Shown piece by piece: positions 34,070 through 46,845 of a stretch of DNA of 48,727 nucleotides. The position numbers and the translations under genes were made by a program. This stretch comes from Lingula anatina (taxonomy: Eukaryota > Brachiopoda > Lingulata > Lingulida > Lingulidae). The stretch is taken from positions 245,752-294,478 of the forward strand of contig NW_019775612.1 in NCBI RefSeq assembly GCF_001039355.2, read 5' to 3'. A model generated the notes under the pieces. It had not been told where the DNA came from and did not search any database. It saw only the letters and a list, made by a program, of their open reading frames with translations. Each line of letters begins with the position of its first letter. Positions within the stretch are counted from its first letter, which is position 1.

Positions 34070-35300
34070 TCTACAGACTTGACATTTAATATGGTAATTT
34101 TCCCAAATCTTTTTTCATCGGTTTTTTCCTATTTTGCTGACTGATAATGAAAAAGATTAAAATCGTGTTCTAATAACTTTTAATAATCTCTTTGATGTCA
34201 TTGTGACATCAGTTCATTAATTGAAATCGCCAGTGAAGCAAACAAAAATACATTGCTGATGCTAAGTCATATGACAACCATAAAAAGCGATATTTTGGAT
34301 CTCCATCTTTTCCAAATCATCATAGAGTTACACGCCCCACAAAGGACCATCATGTCAGTGTCTAGTCACAGCAACGGTCGCTAGTGCGTCTGACCTCAAC
34401 TGGCTGCTACCAGGGCTCTCAAGCGGCAAGGCATTCCTTGAGATAGGTTTGAAGGGTTTAATCAAGAATAACATTTCAGGCATCGGTCAAAACTTGTCCG
34501 ATTTGGTTCAGGTTTGTTGTAGGACCAGTAGGCAGTTGATTCGTCGATCAGACCTACCCACATATTGTCTATGTGGTTCAAATCTGGCGATCTTAATGGT
34601 TCTGTAAGTTGTCTGTGATTGAAGGTGCTTTGTGTTAACCGGCATTTTCATTGTACAACTAAAAATTGTTCCTAAGGTGCCCCCTATAGCAACTGGTGGA
34701 CGAGTGGTTCCCAGATTGTTTCCTTGTTTGGTTCAGGTTTTTTCATCGATTACTACCTTTAATGTTTTGGCCCCATTTTAATATTCACTCCAAATACTGA
34801 TGCAGCCAATGACCCTAGGCACTCTAGACGTGGCAGGCCTCTTCAGGATGTCTGTAACTTCTATTATGACTAGTTGAACAGTTCAGGTGAAATCTGACCT
34901 CAATTAAGAGAGCCACGCGATATCAGTATTCTACCGAAAATCGGTCATGGTCCCCAATTCATTCTAGAAACAGACGACGATGTTTTGCTGTTTACAGTGG
35001 CTTCCTCAGAGGTCGCCTGGTATTCTAACCTGCTGAAACCAGTCTGGTGGTCGCTAAGGGCCTTGTAATTGAAAAACGCGTTCTGATGGCAATTTGCCCC
35101 TCATTCTGAATGGAATGGGTGGTCTCTGTTTAGTTTAGGCAGTATAGATTTCGATCCATTGGGCGTGGCCTCTCTGTAAGTACATCAGTCTGGGCATATT
35201 TCTATAAAACTGTGTGGACCGTTCCTTGTGAAACACTTATCTGTCTGGCAATGTCTGCCTTTTTCAGACCATTCTGATGCAGATTAACAATTTTGTTACT
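34070..35300 (-). mobile_element. Degenerate Tc1/mariner element, minus strand
   Basis: The left end carries the terminal phrase CAGACTTGACATTTAATATG. On the minus strand, near 35210-35290, lies a helix-turn-helix segment (KIVNLHQNG, KKADIARQISVSQGTV). Near 34550-34590 lies RSPDLNHIDNMW, the Tc1 catalytic-end signature. Stops and frameshifts make it inactive. It runs into a second Tc1 fossil at about 35300. Confidence 0.8.
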
Positions 35301-35540
35301 GGTGCGCTCGGTAGAGTGGCTACAGATTATTTAGGGAGTTGAATCTCCTCTAAATTGCTTTCTCCAATCAGTGACGAAGGAGCACAATAGGGTTATTATT
35401 AGGGCTCAAAGAATGCCATTCCATCCTCAGAGCATTGCGTTCCTGAAACAAATCACTCAATTTACCAGAACTGTGAGCAAATGCATTGTCACGATGAAGC
35501 CTGCTGTACCATTTAAATCAACTCTTGCAAATGGATACTG
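35300..35540 (-). mobile_element. Second Tc1 transposase fossil
   Basis: Homologous to the fossils at 24330-24640 and 42240-42500 (the phrase CAATGCATTTGCTCACAG on the minus strand). It adjoins the helix-turn-helix end of the preceding element, and that junction is shared with the copy near 42300. It is a relic. Confidence 0.6.
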
Positions 35541-35589
35541 AAACTGAAACAGAGAAAGCTCAGAGAAAGCCCAGAGTTTTTTTCGATAT

Positions 35590-36340
35590 TTTTTTCAATT
35601 TTTAATTTATATCAAATTAAACTTTTTTCGGCCCACATCTAGTGCGTCATGCGGGAAAGCCTCAGCTAATTCCTTAGATTGCACAATAGTTGGCTTTTCG
35701 GGGTTATAATGTGATTTTTGGTTTCAAGGATTTGTTAGTTTCTGTTTTGAATACAATTCTAACAGTATTGTGTTGCGATTTAAAATGTCAAGGTCTTATT
35801 TTCACTTTTCAAGAGATAGCAGCCACAAACGTTCAATACAAAAAACTATAAAGGTGCGCACTGACTTGCACGATGATTAAACATCAAAAATTTAAATAAG
35901 CACTGTAAAATGCAGGTGGCTGTATACGGTATACATCAAAAAGCAAGGACGTTAAACGTCCAAAAATTCATTCCAAATTTAAGGCTTATTATTTATACCA
36001 TCTAGAACGGGCTCTTCAATCTACTTCATCACAATTAGTAAGTTCAAAAATATTTAACTAAATGAACAACAATGGCTTATATGATGTTATAAAAGCATCA
36101 AATTGAAAGCAAGTTCAGTAAATTATGCATATTCGATCAATTTGATAGTGAATTATTTCAGTCCTGTAGCTGATAACAAACGGTTTCATATAAACAGGTA
36201 AGTAGTCCAAATAGGTATGTTTAAGTAATTATATTGTAATAAAGAGATGATTTGGACTACGTTACGATTATGTGACATAATGCGATATCCTTAGCATTTG
36301 ATAACTTTAATACTGCTCTTAATTGACACTGATTATAATA
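35590..36340 (+). repeat. Segmental-duplication block, unit 3
   Basis: The third occurrence of the upstream block, ahead of copy C. It is non-coding and ends where the plus-strand Tc1 element begins. Confidence 0.7.
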
Positions 36341-36344
36341 ATAA

Positions 36345-38000
36345 TGTACCACTGACTTGTCATTTAATACGGAATATTTTCGTTTCAAAGGCATGTCTAG
36401 GTAAAAATATATTATATATTTTTAAAACGTGAATTTCATGTAAATTATGAGAATTAATAAATGTGTAGTCAGATGTGTCATTACAATTAACTGACTGCCT
36501 TGTCTGAAGCATAACGCAATGTGTGGTGATTTCTTTGGGTAGCACTCTTTCGACTGGTCTCAAGGAGTTCCAACTACTTAGTTTGACTATGGCAGAGCAT
36601 GGCTCAGTCCAAAAAAGTCTCGATATTTCAACAAAGACTGCGCAGAAGATATGGGCATTTTGCATACAAATAGAAGATGTTACCGTGCGTAAACTGATCG
36701 AAACAAAGTGTTACAGCATTGTTGCTCTGCGCCAGAATGGGGCAAAACAGATAGAAATCGTCAGATAGATCATTGTGTCGCAAGGAAAGCACTGCAAAGT
36801 CTTACAGAGGTATGCCCAGACTAATGTACCTCGACACAGGTTACGCCCAAGGTATCCAGATCTTGCCACCAGAAACAAGATCCATTGTTTGTACGATTTT
36901 GCTGCTACAAATAAACAAATACTGCCAGTTCCCCGAAGAATAAGAGGCAACTTGTCACCAAAAAAGCTTTTTTCAAGGGCCATTGTAATCTCCAGACTTA
37001 TTAACAGGTTACTATACCATACAATATCTGAGGAACCCTCTGTGAACAGCGCAAAATCGTCTTCTATTTCTGCAATGAATTGGGGACCATAAACGTGTTT
37101 GGGCACAATACTGGAAACATAGATTTTATCTATACCGCTGCCAAAGTGGCCAAATAAGAGTTCTCAGACATTCCGAAGAGACCTACAACTAAGCGTCATG
37201 TCAGTCCCAGAGCGACTTGGGGAGGTGGGAGCATCAGTATTTGGGGCACATTTCACGTTGATGACAAAGCCTCATTGTTAGTCATCTATAGAAACCTTAA
37301 CCAGAACAAAAAGGAATATTCTGGAAACCAACTACCTTACCTTAGCTAGAGGGCAACTCAGGAACACTTTAACATTACAAGTTGAAGATATCAGTCCACG
37401 AATAGCGCCTGTATGTGCAGATTACTTGCAGAACCAAGGGTGTGAGAAGCGGCCATCACGATTGCTAGATTTGAAGCCTATAAACAAAATGTGGGTAGCC
37501 AGTACCCGCCAAATCAATGACCTACTGGTCCTAAAACAAATCTGAAGGAAATTGGACAACTCCGACCGAAACCCGGATCAATATTCCCATTCAAACTCTA
37601 ACAAACATGTCAGAAGGAATACCTTACCGTTTTAGAGCCACAGTAGCAGCCAGAAGAGGCCAGACGTGCCACTGGCCGTTGCTGTGACTAGACACTGATA
37701 CGAGCGTCCTTTGTGAAGCGTTTAACTCTTTCACAGATGATGATTTGGAAAATATGGGGATCGAAATAGCGCTTTTAATGGTTGCTGTTTGACTAAGAAT
37801 CAGCCATGTATTTTTGTTTGCTTAATTGGGTGATTTCAGATAAAGAACTGATCTCTCAATAATCATGAAAATTAGTAAATGTTATTAAAACAAGATTCAA
37901 ATCCCTGTTTTCATCTGTATATAGTCGGATAAGTAGGGAAAAAATCAGAGAAAAATGATTTGAAAAAGAATATTCCATATTAAATCTCAAGTAAGTCTGT
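36345..38000 (+). mobile_element. Tc1/mariner element with degenerate transposase, about 1.6 kb
   Basis: The termini are inverted: the left end has GACTTGTCATTTAATACGGA and the right end has the complement-like CCATATTAAATCTCAAGTAAG. Between them, in scattered frames, are a helix-turn-helix region (IVALRQNGAKQIEIVR, then VSQG), a WG-containing segment near 37240 and a degraded SPDLNP-like LLDLKP near 37470. Stops break every frame. The homologous site ahead of copy A is empty, while copy D has the same insertion. So it entered before C and D separated. Confidence 0.8.
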
Positions 38001-38754
38001 ATTATCAAATGATGTGTTACATTTCTAACAGCCATTTTCATGCGGATTTTTGCCGAGTACATAATTCATTTCAGTGAAATCCTCTCCATTTGAGTGCTTT
38101 TCATATACATAAAAGTTCCTCCTGAAAGCTCGATGTATTTATTATATGTCACAGATCCTAATCTAGTCCAGTTACTAACTGGGCTAGACCAGATCCCAAT
38201 TGTTCTAGGCCAGATTCCAATTGGATCTTTGCATTGTTAACATTATAATTAGTATATCAGTATAATGTTAAGGTGCCGTGCCTGAGAAACGTATACATTA
38301 TATCGTACTAGCAGTGGCATTATTAATTCATAAGATATATGCTGGTATCTTAAAGTTAACCTGGTTCGAAATGAATATTTATAGATTATGCGTAGAAAAG
38401 ACAAATACAGTTGTAGGTGAATGTATATGGATCAGATGTTTTGCATAGACTCTGTTTTCCATAGTCTATAGCTTCTCAACAGGGCTGCTGTGTATAGTAA
38501 AACTGATCAGAAATAGAAAAGGACCTTATATGGAGGGGGGGGGGCTATCGGTTTATCCAACTTGGAAACCATCACCTACATATATAAAAGTCAAAGGCCG
38601 TGAACTGTCACAGAATTCAACATAAAGTAAAATCTATCAACACATAATAAATTGGTGTTGGTGGTTCTCTTTTTTCATCTACATGAACATTCTTCTCTGC
38701 AAAGAATTTTTCTAATTTCTTTTTTTTTTAATTTATTTATTTTTGTTAGAGAAC

Positions 38755-41700
38755 ATGAAGACCAGGTCGGTAGTAATTCGAGGTATTGCTATTTTCACTG
38801 TCGGAATTATAGCATGGATGGCTTATGCGTCTCTAAGTGAGTAAATGATGAATTAATACACGAATCCACTACCACTATCATTTCATTTCATATACATGCA
38901 ATTTCTTTTAGAATATTTGATTGATTACAGTGCTATGTTTTAAACAATAGCGGTATATCTTTTGACCTCTCTCTCTTTCTCTCTTTCTCGTAATTTTGTT
39001 CAAGTTTTCCTGGATAAGTGACTTGTATGATTAATGTTTGGGAACTGCTACCGCTATATCAAATCTGGTTTTTCTCTTTTAGAAATCAGACGCAACGACA
39101 CAGCAGTTGATGAGCATGCTAAGGAGACGGGTCTTACAAAGGGAGAGACAGTAATGGTAACATCTACATTATCATGTTCGCTCTCTAGTAGTGAGTTGGT
39201 TGCAAAATGCGGTTCTACAACCCCGCTGGGATGCAGTGACCCATTTTATACATCTAGGCCTACCATATTGTTAAAAAAAAAAAAAAAAAAAAAAAACACC
39301 GTATACCCTTATGTAATCAAGGATGAAAATGTATTGGAATGAAATTAACAAGACTTTCCAATTAAGGAGGAAACAAATTGTGAAAGGACGCTGGGACCCT
39401 GTTCCATGGATATTAGGCACCGTTCACATGAAAAATCTAAATTCTAAAAATCCAAAAATCCATTGGTGGTATCTAGTGATCATGGTCTGCGCGCTGAATA
39501 CCCCGCTGCGTAATTAACTAGCAGCGCGAGCGAGTCACTTCCAAAGCTGTAATTTATTCTCGGCTGCGCTTGGAGGAGATTCTGGCACCTTGCGCATGCG
39601 TAGTAATAAGTTAAAGAGAGAAAATGGCGGTCGCGGTTGCTTTGAAAATGTGTTTGTCGATTTTGTGCAACAACAAGACGAAGAAGATGAGATGCATATA
39701 CACACGACAGATATGAGTGGAACCTTCATGATCCGATTGCAATAGAGATACTACTGCGCATGCGTGAAGGTGCCAGAATATTCATTTATCATAATATTCA
39801 TTTATCATAAATCAACGTCAAAATCAAAATTCATATAAAAAAGAAAATTAAGTGACCAACCAACTTTTTCTTTTGGTGCCCATTATTTGAAACGTCATAA
39901 TCTGACGCTGAAGTAAGAAATGGAGCTGGTTATACAATGTCAGACACATATACCAAATACTTATTCATGTATGTTTTTTCTTACTGAAAAAAAGAAAAAA
40001 ATTGTTTGACTTGGTTTGCTTATATACACAGCAACAGTATTTACATGACCACATGTTAATAATTTTAGGAAATTTTGTCCCTTAAAGTCTAACTGAAAGT
40101 TCAAATTTCTAATACAAAACAAAATGAGTTTAGTATTGATAGTATTTTGGCATCTCTATTTATTAACAGATTGGCAAGGACAAATATGAAAAAACTGAAG
40201 AGCAAACTTTCCCCAACATTATTGAAATTAGTGAAGCTAATTTGCAAGCCAAAGCGTCTCCGGGGAAAGCCGAAACTAGTGGGAGAAATACTGAAGCAAC
40301 TTGGAATATCTCCAAAACCAAGCCTTTACCAAAAACGAGGACATCGTTCTTGCCAAAAACAACAGTGGAAGCAGAAACGCTGAAAAATTGTAAATCGAGA
40401 GGGTTCGCAGAAAAGCTACTCATGGAGAAAGATCCAAAGATGGTTCGTGAGAAAGTATGGAACTTAATAAAGCTTGCTTTCCTCTCTCAATCAACCAACT
40501 TCGGTGGATTTAGTTTTACATGGACGCATTAAGGAAGTACTCGACATGTTTACTAAAATGTTGAATCCTCTGAGGTTTCCCTTATATTGCTTAATATCTA
40601 AACGCAATTGCGGCGGTTTTGCATAAGGTCAAAATACTCATCCAACACAGTGAATATTTGCACTCTCGCTTTGAATAAATAATACATATATCCTATATAA
40701 TGTGATTGATACAAACATTTAAATTGTACTCATTTTACCGAGAAAAATTATCAACAAATTATCAACAAAGTCAAATTGACAACGCATCCGAGTAGAATCG
40801 TCAGAAAAAATGTATATATACGGGAACAAAACAAACTTTGTATAGCAGTTGGCTTATTTCTTTAATCTATAAATTGTGTCTTTGTAAAAAACACTGATAT
40901 GCTTTCTTAATTCATCTATTTTTTCCAGCTTTCACCCAGGACGAACGCTTCATCAATTAATACATCGTGGGCAGAGACAATTGTAAAACGGAAAGAATTC
41001 ATACGCCGGAAATGTGCGCTACACAAAATCAAAACAAGCCCATTACCAGCAGGGCGAGCTTTACATCAGTTTTGGGTGGATGATAATCACAAGTTCATCT
41101 TCTGTGAAATTCCTAAAGTTGGCTGTACCAACTGGAAAAGAATCATGCTGCTGATGACGTGCAAATTCAATAAGTCTTACATATGGTCCCAAAAAAAGAA
41201 TGATGTTCACCACGTATGGTCAAACAAAGCGTTGAAAAGATTAAAATCATTCACGAGCAGATCAGACAGCGACGCCAGACTGAAAAACTACACTAAAGTT
41301 CTTATCACGAGGCATCCATTCGAGAGACTGGTCTCATTTTTCAGAGAAAAACTCGAAAGAGCAAAAAATGATATTTACGACCCAAGAATTGCAGGCTACG
41401 TTTTACGTTCTATCCACAAAAAACGGGACGTAACACATAAAATGATGATGGAGTACAATGTAACATTCCCAGAATATATCCAGTATGTGATAGATACCAA
41501 AATGCATCCTGATGTCCACTGGGGTATTCAGCACTCCTTGTGCCACCCCTGCAGCGTCGATTATGAAGTCATAGGAAGATACGAAACCATTGTTGAGGAT
41601 TCCAACAATCTTTTGAAAATGTTAGGGATTGACGAAATCACCTATCCGCAATCAGACAATGTTGACTTTGCGAAAAAGACCAAGGATTTGGTCTCCAAAC

Positions 41701-41795
41701 ATTTCCAGACTCTTAAACCTTGGATGATCAAAGAGCTACATACTATGTATAAAACTGACGCAGATATATTTGGTTATGATCTAGATTTAAAGTAA
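38755..41795 (+). CDS. HNK-1-sulfotransferase-like carbohydrate sulfotransferase, copy C
   Basis: Exons are 38755-38836, 39083-39156, 40170-40454 and 40929-41795. The phases fit as in copies A and B, giving 435 residues. The signal anchor and both PAPS loops (IPKVGCTNWKR and TRHPFERLVSFF) are intact. Exon 3 has 95 codons; the extra residues include TSFLPKTTV, shared with copy D and absent from A and B. The exon 2 donor is GTAACA, weaker than the GTAAGA of A and B. A nearby GTAATG inside the exon could compete. Intron 2 contains a roughly 200-bp MITE. The C-terminus ends LDLK rather than LDLKLE. Predicted Golgi enzyme; acceptor unknown. Confidence 0.87.
39272..39297. repeat. Poly(A) tract
   Basis: A homopolymer A run in intron 2 of copy C. 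An open frame reading through exon 2 and this tract is not coding. Confidence 0.9.
39579..39779. mobile_element. MITE-like element in intron 2 of copy C
   Basis: The left end ATTCTGGCACCTT followed by GCGCATGCGTAGTA is mirrored by TACTACTGCGCATGCGTG followed by AAGGTGCCAGAAT, giving inverted ends of about 30 bp. The corresponding intron in copy D lacks it. The target duplication is unclear (possibly AT or ATT), so the superfamily is not assigned. Confidence 0.75.
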
Positions 41796-42234
41796 GAATA
41801 ATCTGTTAAGGTCCTAGAATGAAGCGGCGTAAAAGGCTATTTTTTATTTTATTTTATTTATTTATTTATTTATTGTTCAATTCAGGGTTATAAACATTAA
41901 GTCAGAAGAATATTAACCAATCTTAACATTGGACCAACCCTTTTCACTTATTAATAAATTTGATAGATTCCATAGGCAATGATGCAGGTGAGAAGGACGA
42001 TTAAAAACGGGTACGTGCACTTTCTTAAATTTCCCATTATCTCGGGAGAAAATATCCCATTCCACGTGGACTTTATTATCATAAGGACTCTTGTATATTT
42101 TAGCCAAAACATTAAAAGCATGCAATAAAAGTTAAAGATTTTTAAACCATCCATGTAACATAACAAAGACTGTTTCCTTGAAAACTCTCCATTAGCTCGA
42201 TATCATGCTATCCGAAACTGGTAAAAAATCCCCA

Positions 42235-42510
42235 TACGTGACACAATAATCTGTCTGGCTTTTTCCCGCCATTCTGGCACAGATTAGCAATTTCCCGGCG
42301 AGCTTGGCGGAATGAGTCCAGATTTTTAGGGTGTTGAATCTCCTCCGCATTGTTAACTCCAATCAATGACCAAGGGGCACAATAAGGTTATTATCAGAGC
42401 TAAAAAAAGGTCGTTCCCTCCACAGAACATTGCATTGCTGCAACATATCACTCAGCATACGAGTACTGTGAGAACTGTCACTATGAAGTTTGTAGTATCC
42501 CTTAAGTCAC
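42235..42510 (-). mobile_element. Tc1 transposase fossil
   Basis: Homologous to the fossils at 24330-24640 and 35210-35540, including the helix-turn-helix to C-terminal junction of the latter. It is heavily broken. Confidence 0.6.
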
Positions 42511-42559
42511 CTCTTGCAAATGGATACTGAAACATAGAAAGCAACGGAGAATGAGTCTT

Positions 42560-43440
42560 TTTTTTTCGATATTTTTTCATTATTTGGGTCGCTCCGTTTA
42601 TTTCATATCAAATTTAATTTTTTTTTTTCAGCACAATTGCTATGTTGTTCAGACATACAGGTGCCCCATCTCGTGACGTGAGAACCATGGTATCATCCAG
42701 GCATCCAGCAACCCTGAAGAACTGCTGCTGTGTTCAGCCCACATCCAGTGCGTCACGTGGGAAAGCCTCACTTAGCCCCTTTGATTGCAAAAAAAGACGG
42801 CTTTTCTGGGTTATAATGTGACTTTTGTTTTCATGGATTTGTTAGTTTCCGCTATGAATACAATTCTAACTGTACTGTGTAGCAATTAAAAATATCAAGG
42901 TCTTTCATTCAATAAAAAGCAGACTTATATTCGCTTTTCTAAACATGACAGCCACAAACGTTCAATGCAAAAACTATATAGGGGCGTACAGACTTGCACG
43001 ATGATTTATCATCAAAAGTTAAATAATGCACTGTAAAATGCAGGTGGCTGTATATACTTCGACGTCAAAAAGCGAGGACGTAAAACGTACAAACATTCAT
43101 TCCAAATTTAACCTTATCATTAATACCATTTAGAAGAGGCTATTCAAGCTACTTCGTCGCACCTAGTAAGTGGAGAAATATTTAACCGTATGAACAATGA
43201 TATTATGAAAGCATTAAATTGAAAGCAAGTTCAGTAGATATGCATGTTCAATCAGTTTGATAGTGAATTATGTCAGTTCTGTAGCTGATGACGAACGGTT
43301 TCATATAAACAGGTAAGTAGTCAAAGTAGGTGTTTACGTAATAATAATATAGAGATGATTTGTACCTAGTTTAGATTATGTGACATAATGCCATGTCCTG
43401 AGCATTTGATAACTTTAATACTGCTTTATATTGACCCAAT
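42560..43440 (+). repeat. Segmental-duplication block, unit 4
   Basis: The fourth occurrence of the upstream block, ahead of copy D. It is non-coding. Confidence 0.7.
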
Positions 43441-43446
43441 TGTAAT

Positions 43447-45062
43447 GTATCACAGACTTGACACTTAATATGGAATATTTTATATTCATAGGTATGTCTA
43501 GGTAAAAATGTATTATTTATTTCTTAAACGTGCATCTCATATGATTTTGAGAATAACTGAATGCGCAGTCAGGTGTGTCAGTACAATTAAATGACTGCTT
43601 TGTCGTAAGCACGGCTGCATTACAAAATGTGTTGATTTCTTTGGGTAGCAATCTTTGGACTGTTCTAAGCATGACTATTACAGAGCATGGCTCCGTCCAA
43701 AAAAATGCTCGATATTTCAGCAAAGATCGCGCAGATTTTGAAATTTTACAGTAGAGGATGTTACCGTGCGTAAAAAAAAGCGAAGCAAAGTGTGACAGCA
43801 TTGTTGCTCTGCGCCAGAATCGCGCAAAACAGATATACATTGCCTGACAGATTGTTGTGTCGCAAGGAGAGCTCTGCAAAGGCTTACAGACGTATGCCCA
43901 GGCTGGTGTGCCTCCACACAGGCCACGCCCAAGACATCCAGCACTTACCACCGGGAAACAAAATCCATTGTTTTTACGATTTTGCCGCTACAAATAAACA
44001 AAGACAGCCAGTTCCCCTCAGAATGAGTGGCAAATTGTCTCCAAAAAGCGTTTTCAAGGCTTTTTGTAATTTCCAGACTGGTTTGAGCAGGTCACTATAC
44101 TATGCAACCTCTGAGGAACCCTCTTTGAACAGCGCATATCGCCGTCTATTTTTGCAATGAATTGGGAACTATTTAAAAAGTGTTTGGGCACAATAATGGA
44201 AACTTAGATTTCATGTAAACTTCCAAGGTGGTCAAATGAGAGTTCTCAGACATTCCAAAGAAACCTACAACTAAGTGTGTGTCGCTCCCAGAGCAACTTG
44301 GTCAGGTGGGAGCATGTTACTTAGGGAAATTTTCACGTTGATGCCAAAACCTCATTGGTAGTCATATATAGAAACATTAACCAGAACAAAAACAGGAATA
44401 TTCTGGAAACCAACTACCTTACATTTGCTAGAGGGCACCTCAGGAACACTTTAACATTACAAGTTGAAGATATCCGTCTACGCATAGCACCTGTACTTGC
44501 AGATTACTTGCAGAACCAAAGGTCTGAGCAGCTACCGCTAGTACCGTCAAAATTGCTAGATTTAAAGCCTGGAAAGCTACCAGTAGTACTCGCCGATGGC
44601 CTACTGGTCCTACAACAAATCTGAACCAAATTGGACAAGCTCCGACCGACGCTCGGAAAAATATTCCTATTCAAACTCCAAGAAACCTGTCTGAAGGAAT
44701 ACTTTACCATTTTAGAGCCACAGTAGCAGAGGCCAGACGCACCACTGAGCGTTGCTGTGACTAGACACTGATACGAGCGTCCTTTTTGAAGCATTTAACT
44801 TTTTCACAGATGATAATTTGGAAAATATGGGGATCGAAATAACGCTTTTAATGGTTGCTGTTTGACTAAGAATCAACCATATATTTTTTGTTTGCTTAAT
44901 GAGTTGATTTCAGTTAAAGAACACAATTATCATGAAAAGATTAGAAAAAGTTATTAAAACAACATTCAAATCCTTGTTTTCATCCATAGGTCGGATAAGT
45001 AGGAGAAAAAATCAAAGAAAAATGTTGTGAAAAAATGTTCCATATTAAATGTCAAGTAAGTC
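43447..45062 (+). mobile_element. Tc1/mariner element, sister of the 36345-38000 copy
   Basis: The left end has CAGACTTGACACTTAATATG and the right end has CCATATTAAATGTCAAGTAAG, near-perfect inverted termini. The interior aligns with the element ahead of copy C, including the VALRQN-type helix-turn-helix and the RNINQNKNR-ILETNYLTFARGHLRNTL tract, and is also broken by stops. It moved with the gene during duplication rather than by new transposition. Confidence 0.8.
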
Positions 45063-45300
45063 TGTAGTATCAAATAATGTGTTACATTTTTGCCGAGTGC
45101 ATAATTCATTCCAATGGAATCTTGTCCATTTCAATGCTTTTCATATACATACACGTTCCTCCCGAAAGCTTGATGTCACAGATCCCAATCTCGTCCAGTT
45201 ACTCACTGGGCTAGACCAGGTCCCAATTGGGTCTTTGCATTGATAACAGTATAATGAGTATATCAGTATAGGTGCCGTGCCTAAAAAACGTGTACGTTAT

Positions 45301-45985
45301 ATTGCACTAGCAGTGGCATTCTTAATTCAAAAGATTTATACTGGTATCTTAACCTTAACCTCATCCTGGTTCCAAATGACCATTCACAGAATATGGGTAG
45401 AGAAGGCAAATATAGTTGTATTAATCATTCTAATTAATTATTCAACTATATTTAGACAAACCTTCATTTTTTTACACTGTTACCGGCAAGAGTATGTACA
45501 TGTATATGGATCAGCTGTTTTGCAGGGGTTGGGGAGGGCTATGTTGGCTTCCTTAGACTCTAGCTTCTCAACAGTGCTGGTGTTTTTGCTAAAGCTGATC
45601 AGAAGTAGATAAGGACCTTATACGGGGGGGGGGGGGGGGGGGGGTNATTGCACTGGCAGTGGCACACTTAATTCAAAAGATTTATACTGGTATCTTAACC
45701 TTAACCTCATCCTGGTTCCAAATGAGCATTCATAGAATATGGGTAGAGAAGGCAAATATAGTTGTATTAATCATTCTAATTAATTATTCTGCTATATTTA
45801 GACAAACCTTCATTTTTTACACTGTTACCGGCAGGAGTATGTACATGTATATGGATCAGCTGTTAGTAGCGGTTGGGGAGGGCTATGTTGGCTTCCTTAG
45901 ACTCTAGCTTCTCAACAGTGCTGGTGTTTTTGGTAAAGCTGATCAGAAGTAGAAAAGGACCTTATACGGGGGGTGGGGGTGGGGG
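45301..45985 (+). repeat. Near-identical tandem pair joined by a single N
   Basis: The block 45301-45645 is repeated at 45647-45985 with a few percent difference, and the two are separated by N at 45646 next to a G-run. This is the appearance of two haplotypes or overlapping contig ends placed side by side. A real tandem duplication is the alternative. Confidence 0.75.
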
Positions 45986-46606
45986 GTTATCGGTTTATCA
46001 AACTTGGTAACCATCACCTACATATATAAAAGTCAAAGGCCGTGAACTGTCACTGACTCCAACTTAAAGTCAAATCTGTAAACACATAATAAATGGCTGT
46101 TGGTGGTTCAGTAAACCCTAACCGTGCTCTCTGGACAGGTCAATTCCAAGCTGGCTTACTTTTCTGCTATCAAAACCTGAGAACATACATCATAGCATTT
46201 ACATGTACATCCTTCTCTGCAAAAAGACACTGATAGGTACGTAAGGATGACATAACGTTAATGCCACAAATAGTCCCCACGTTTTAATTAGAAAAAGTGC
46301 GAGGCCCATGGAACAGAATAAGGCCTTTACTGATATTTATTACCTTCGCAAAAAAGGTTATGTTTTCGGTTCCATTCGCCTTTTTTATCAGAAACATTAA
46401 GCAAAGAGATATGAGTAGCTTTGATGAAATATTTAGAATAGGTCAGAATTGAACCGAGGAACAAATCGCTAGATTTTCGTGGTAATCCATTTATAATGGT
46501 TAATTACTTAATTATTTGTCTTTGTAGAGGTTTGCCCTTTCTGAGTGCTTTTCTAATAATTTCATTTATTTATTTATTTATTCATTTATTTATTTTGTTA
46601 GAGAGC

Positions 46607-46809
46607 ATGAACACAAGGTCGGTAGTAATTCGAAGTATTGCTCTTTTCACTCTCGGAATAATAGCATGGATGGCTTATGTGTCTCTAAGTGAGTAAAATA
46701 TAACTTTATACACGAATCCACTACCACTATCGTGTCATTTTATATACATGTAATTCCTTTAGAATATCTGATTGAAGCGTTGTTTTCACCAATAGCAGTA
46801 TATCTTCTG

Positions 46810-46845
<36 letters not shown>

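Noticed and set aside
34560-34600. tRNA-like GGTTCAAATC phrase
   Set aside because: It is inside the Tc1 catalytic-end signature on the minus strand and lacks a tRNA fold.
36711-37106. 131-codon minus-strand frame
   Set aside because: Antisense to the Tc1 helix-turn-helix region on the plus strand, which matches the family better.
39034-39342. 102-codon frame through exon 2 of copy C
   Set aside because: Intron read-through into a poly(A) tract. Exon 2 ends at 39156 by comparison with copies A and B.
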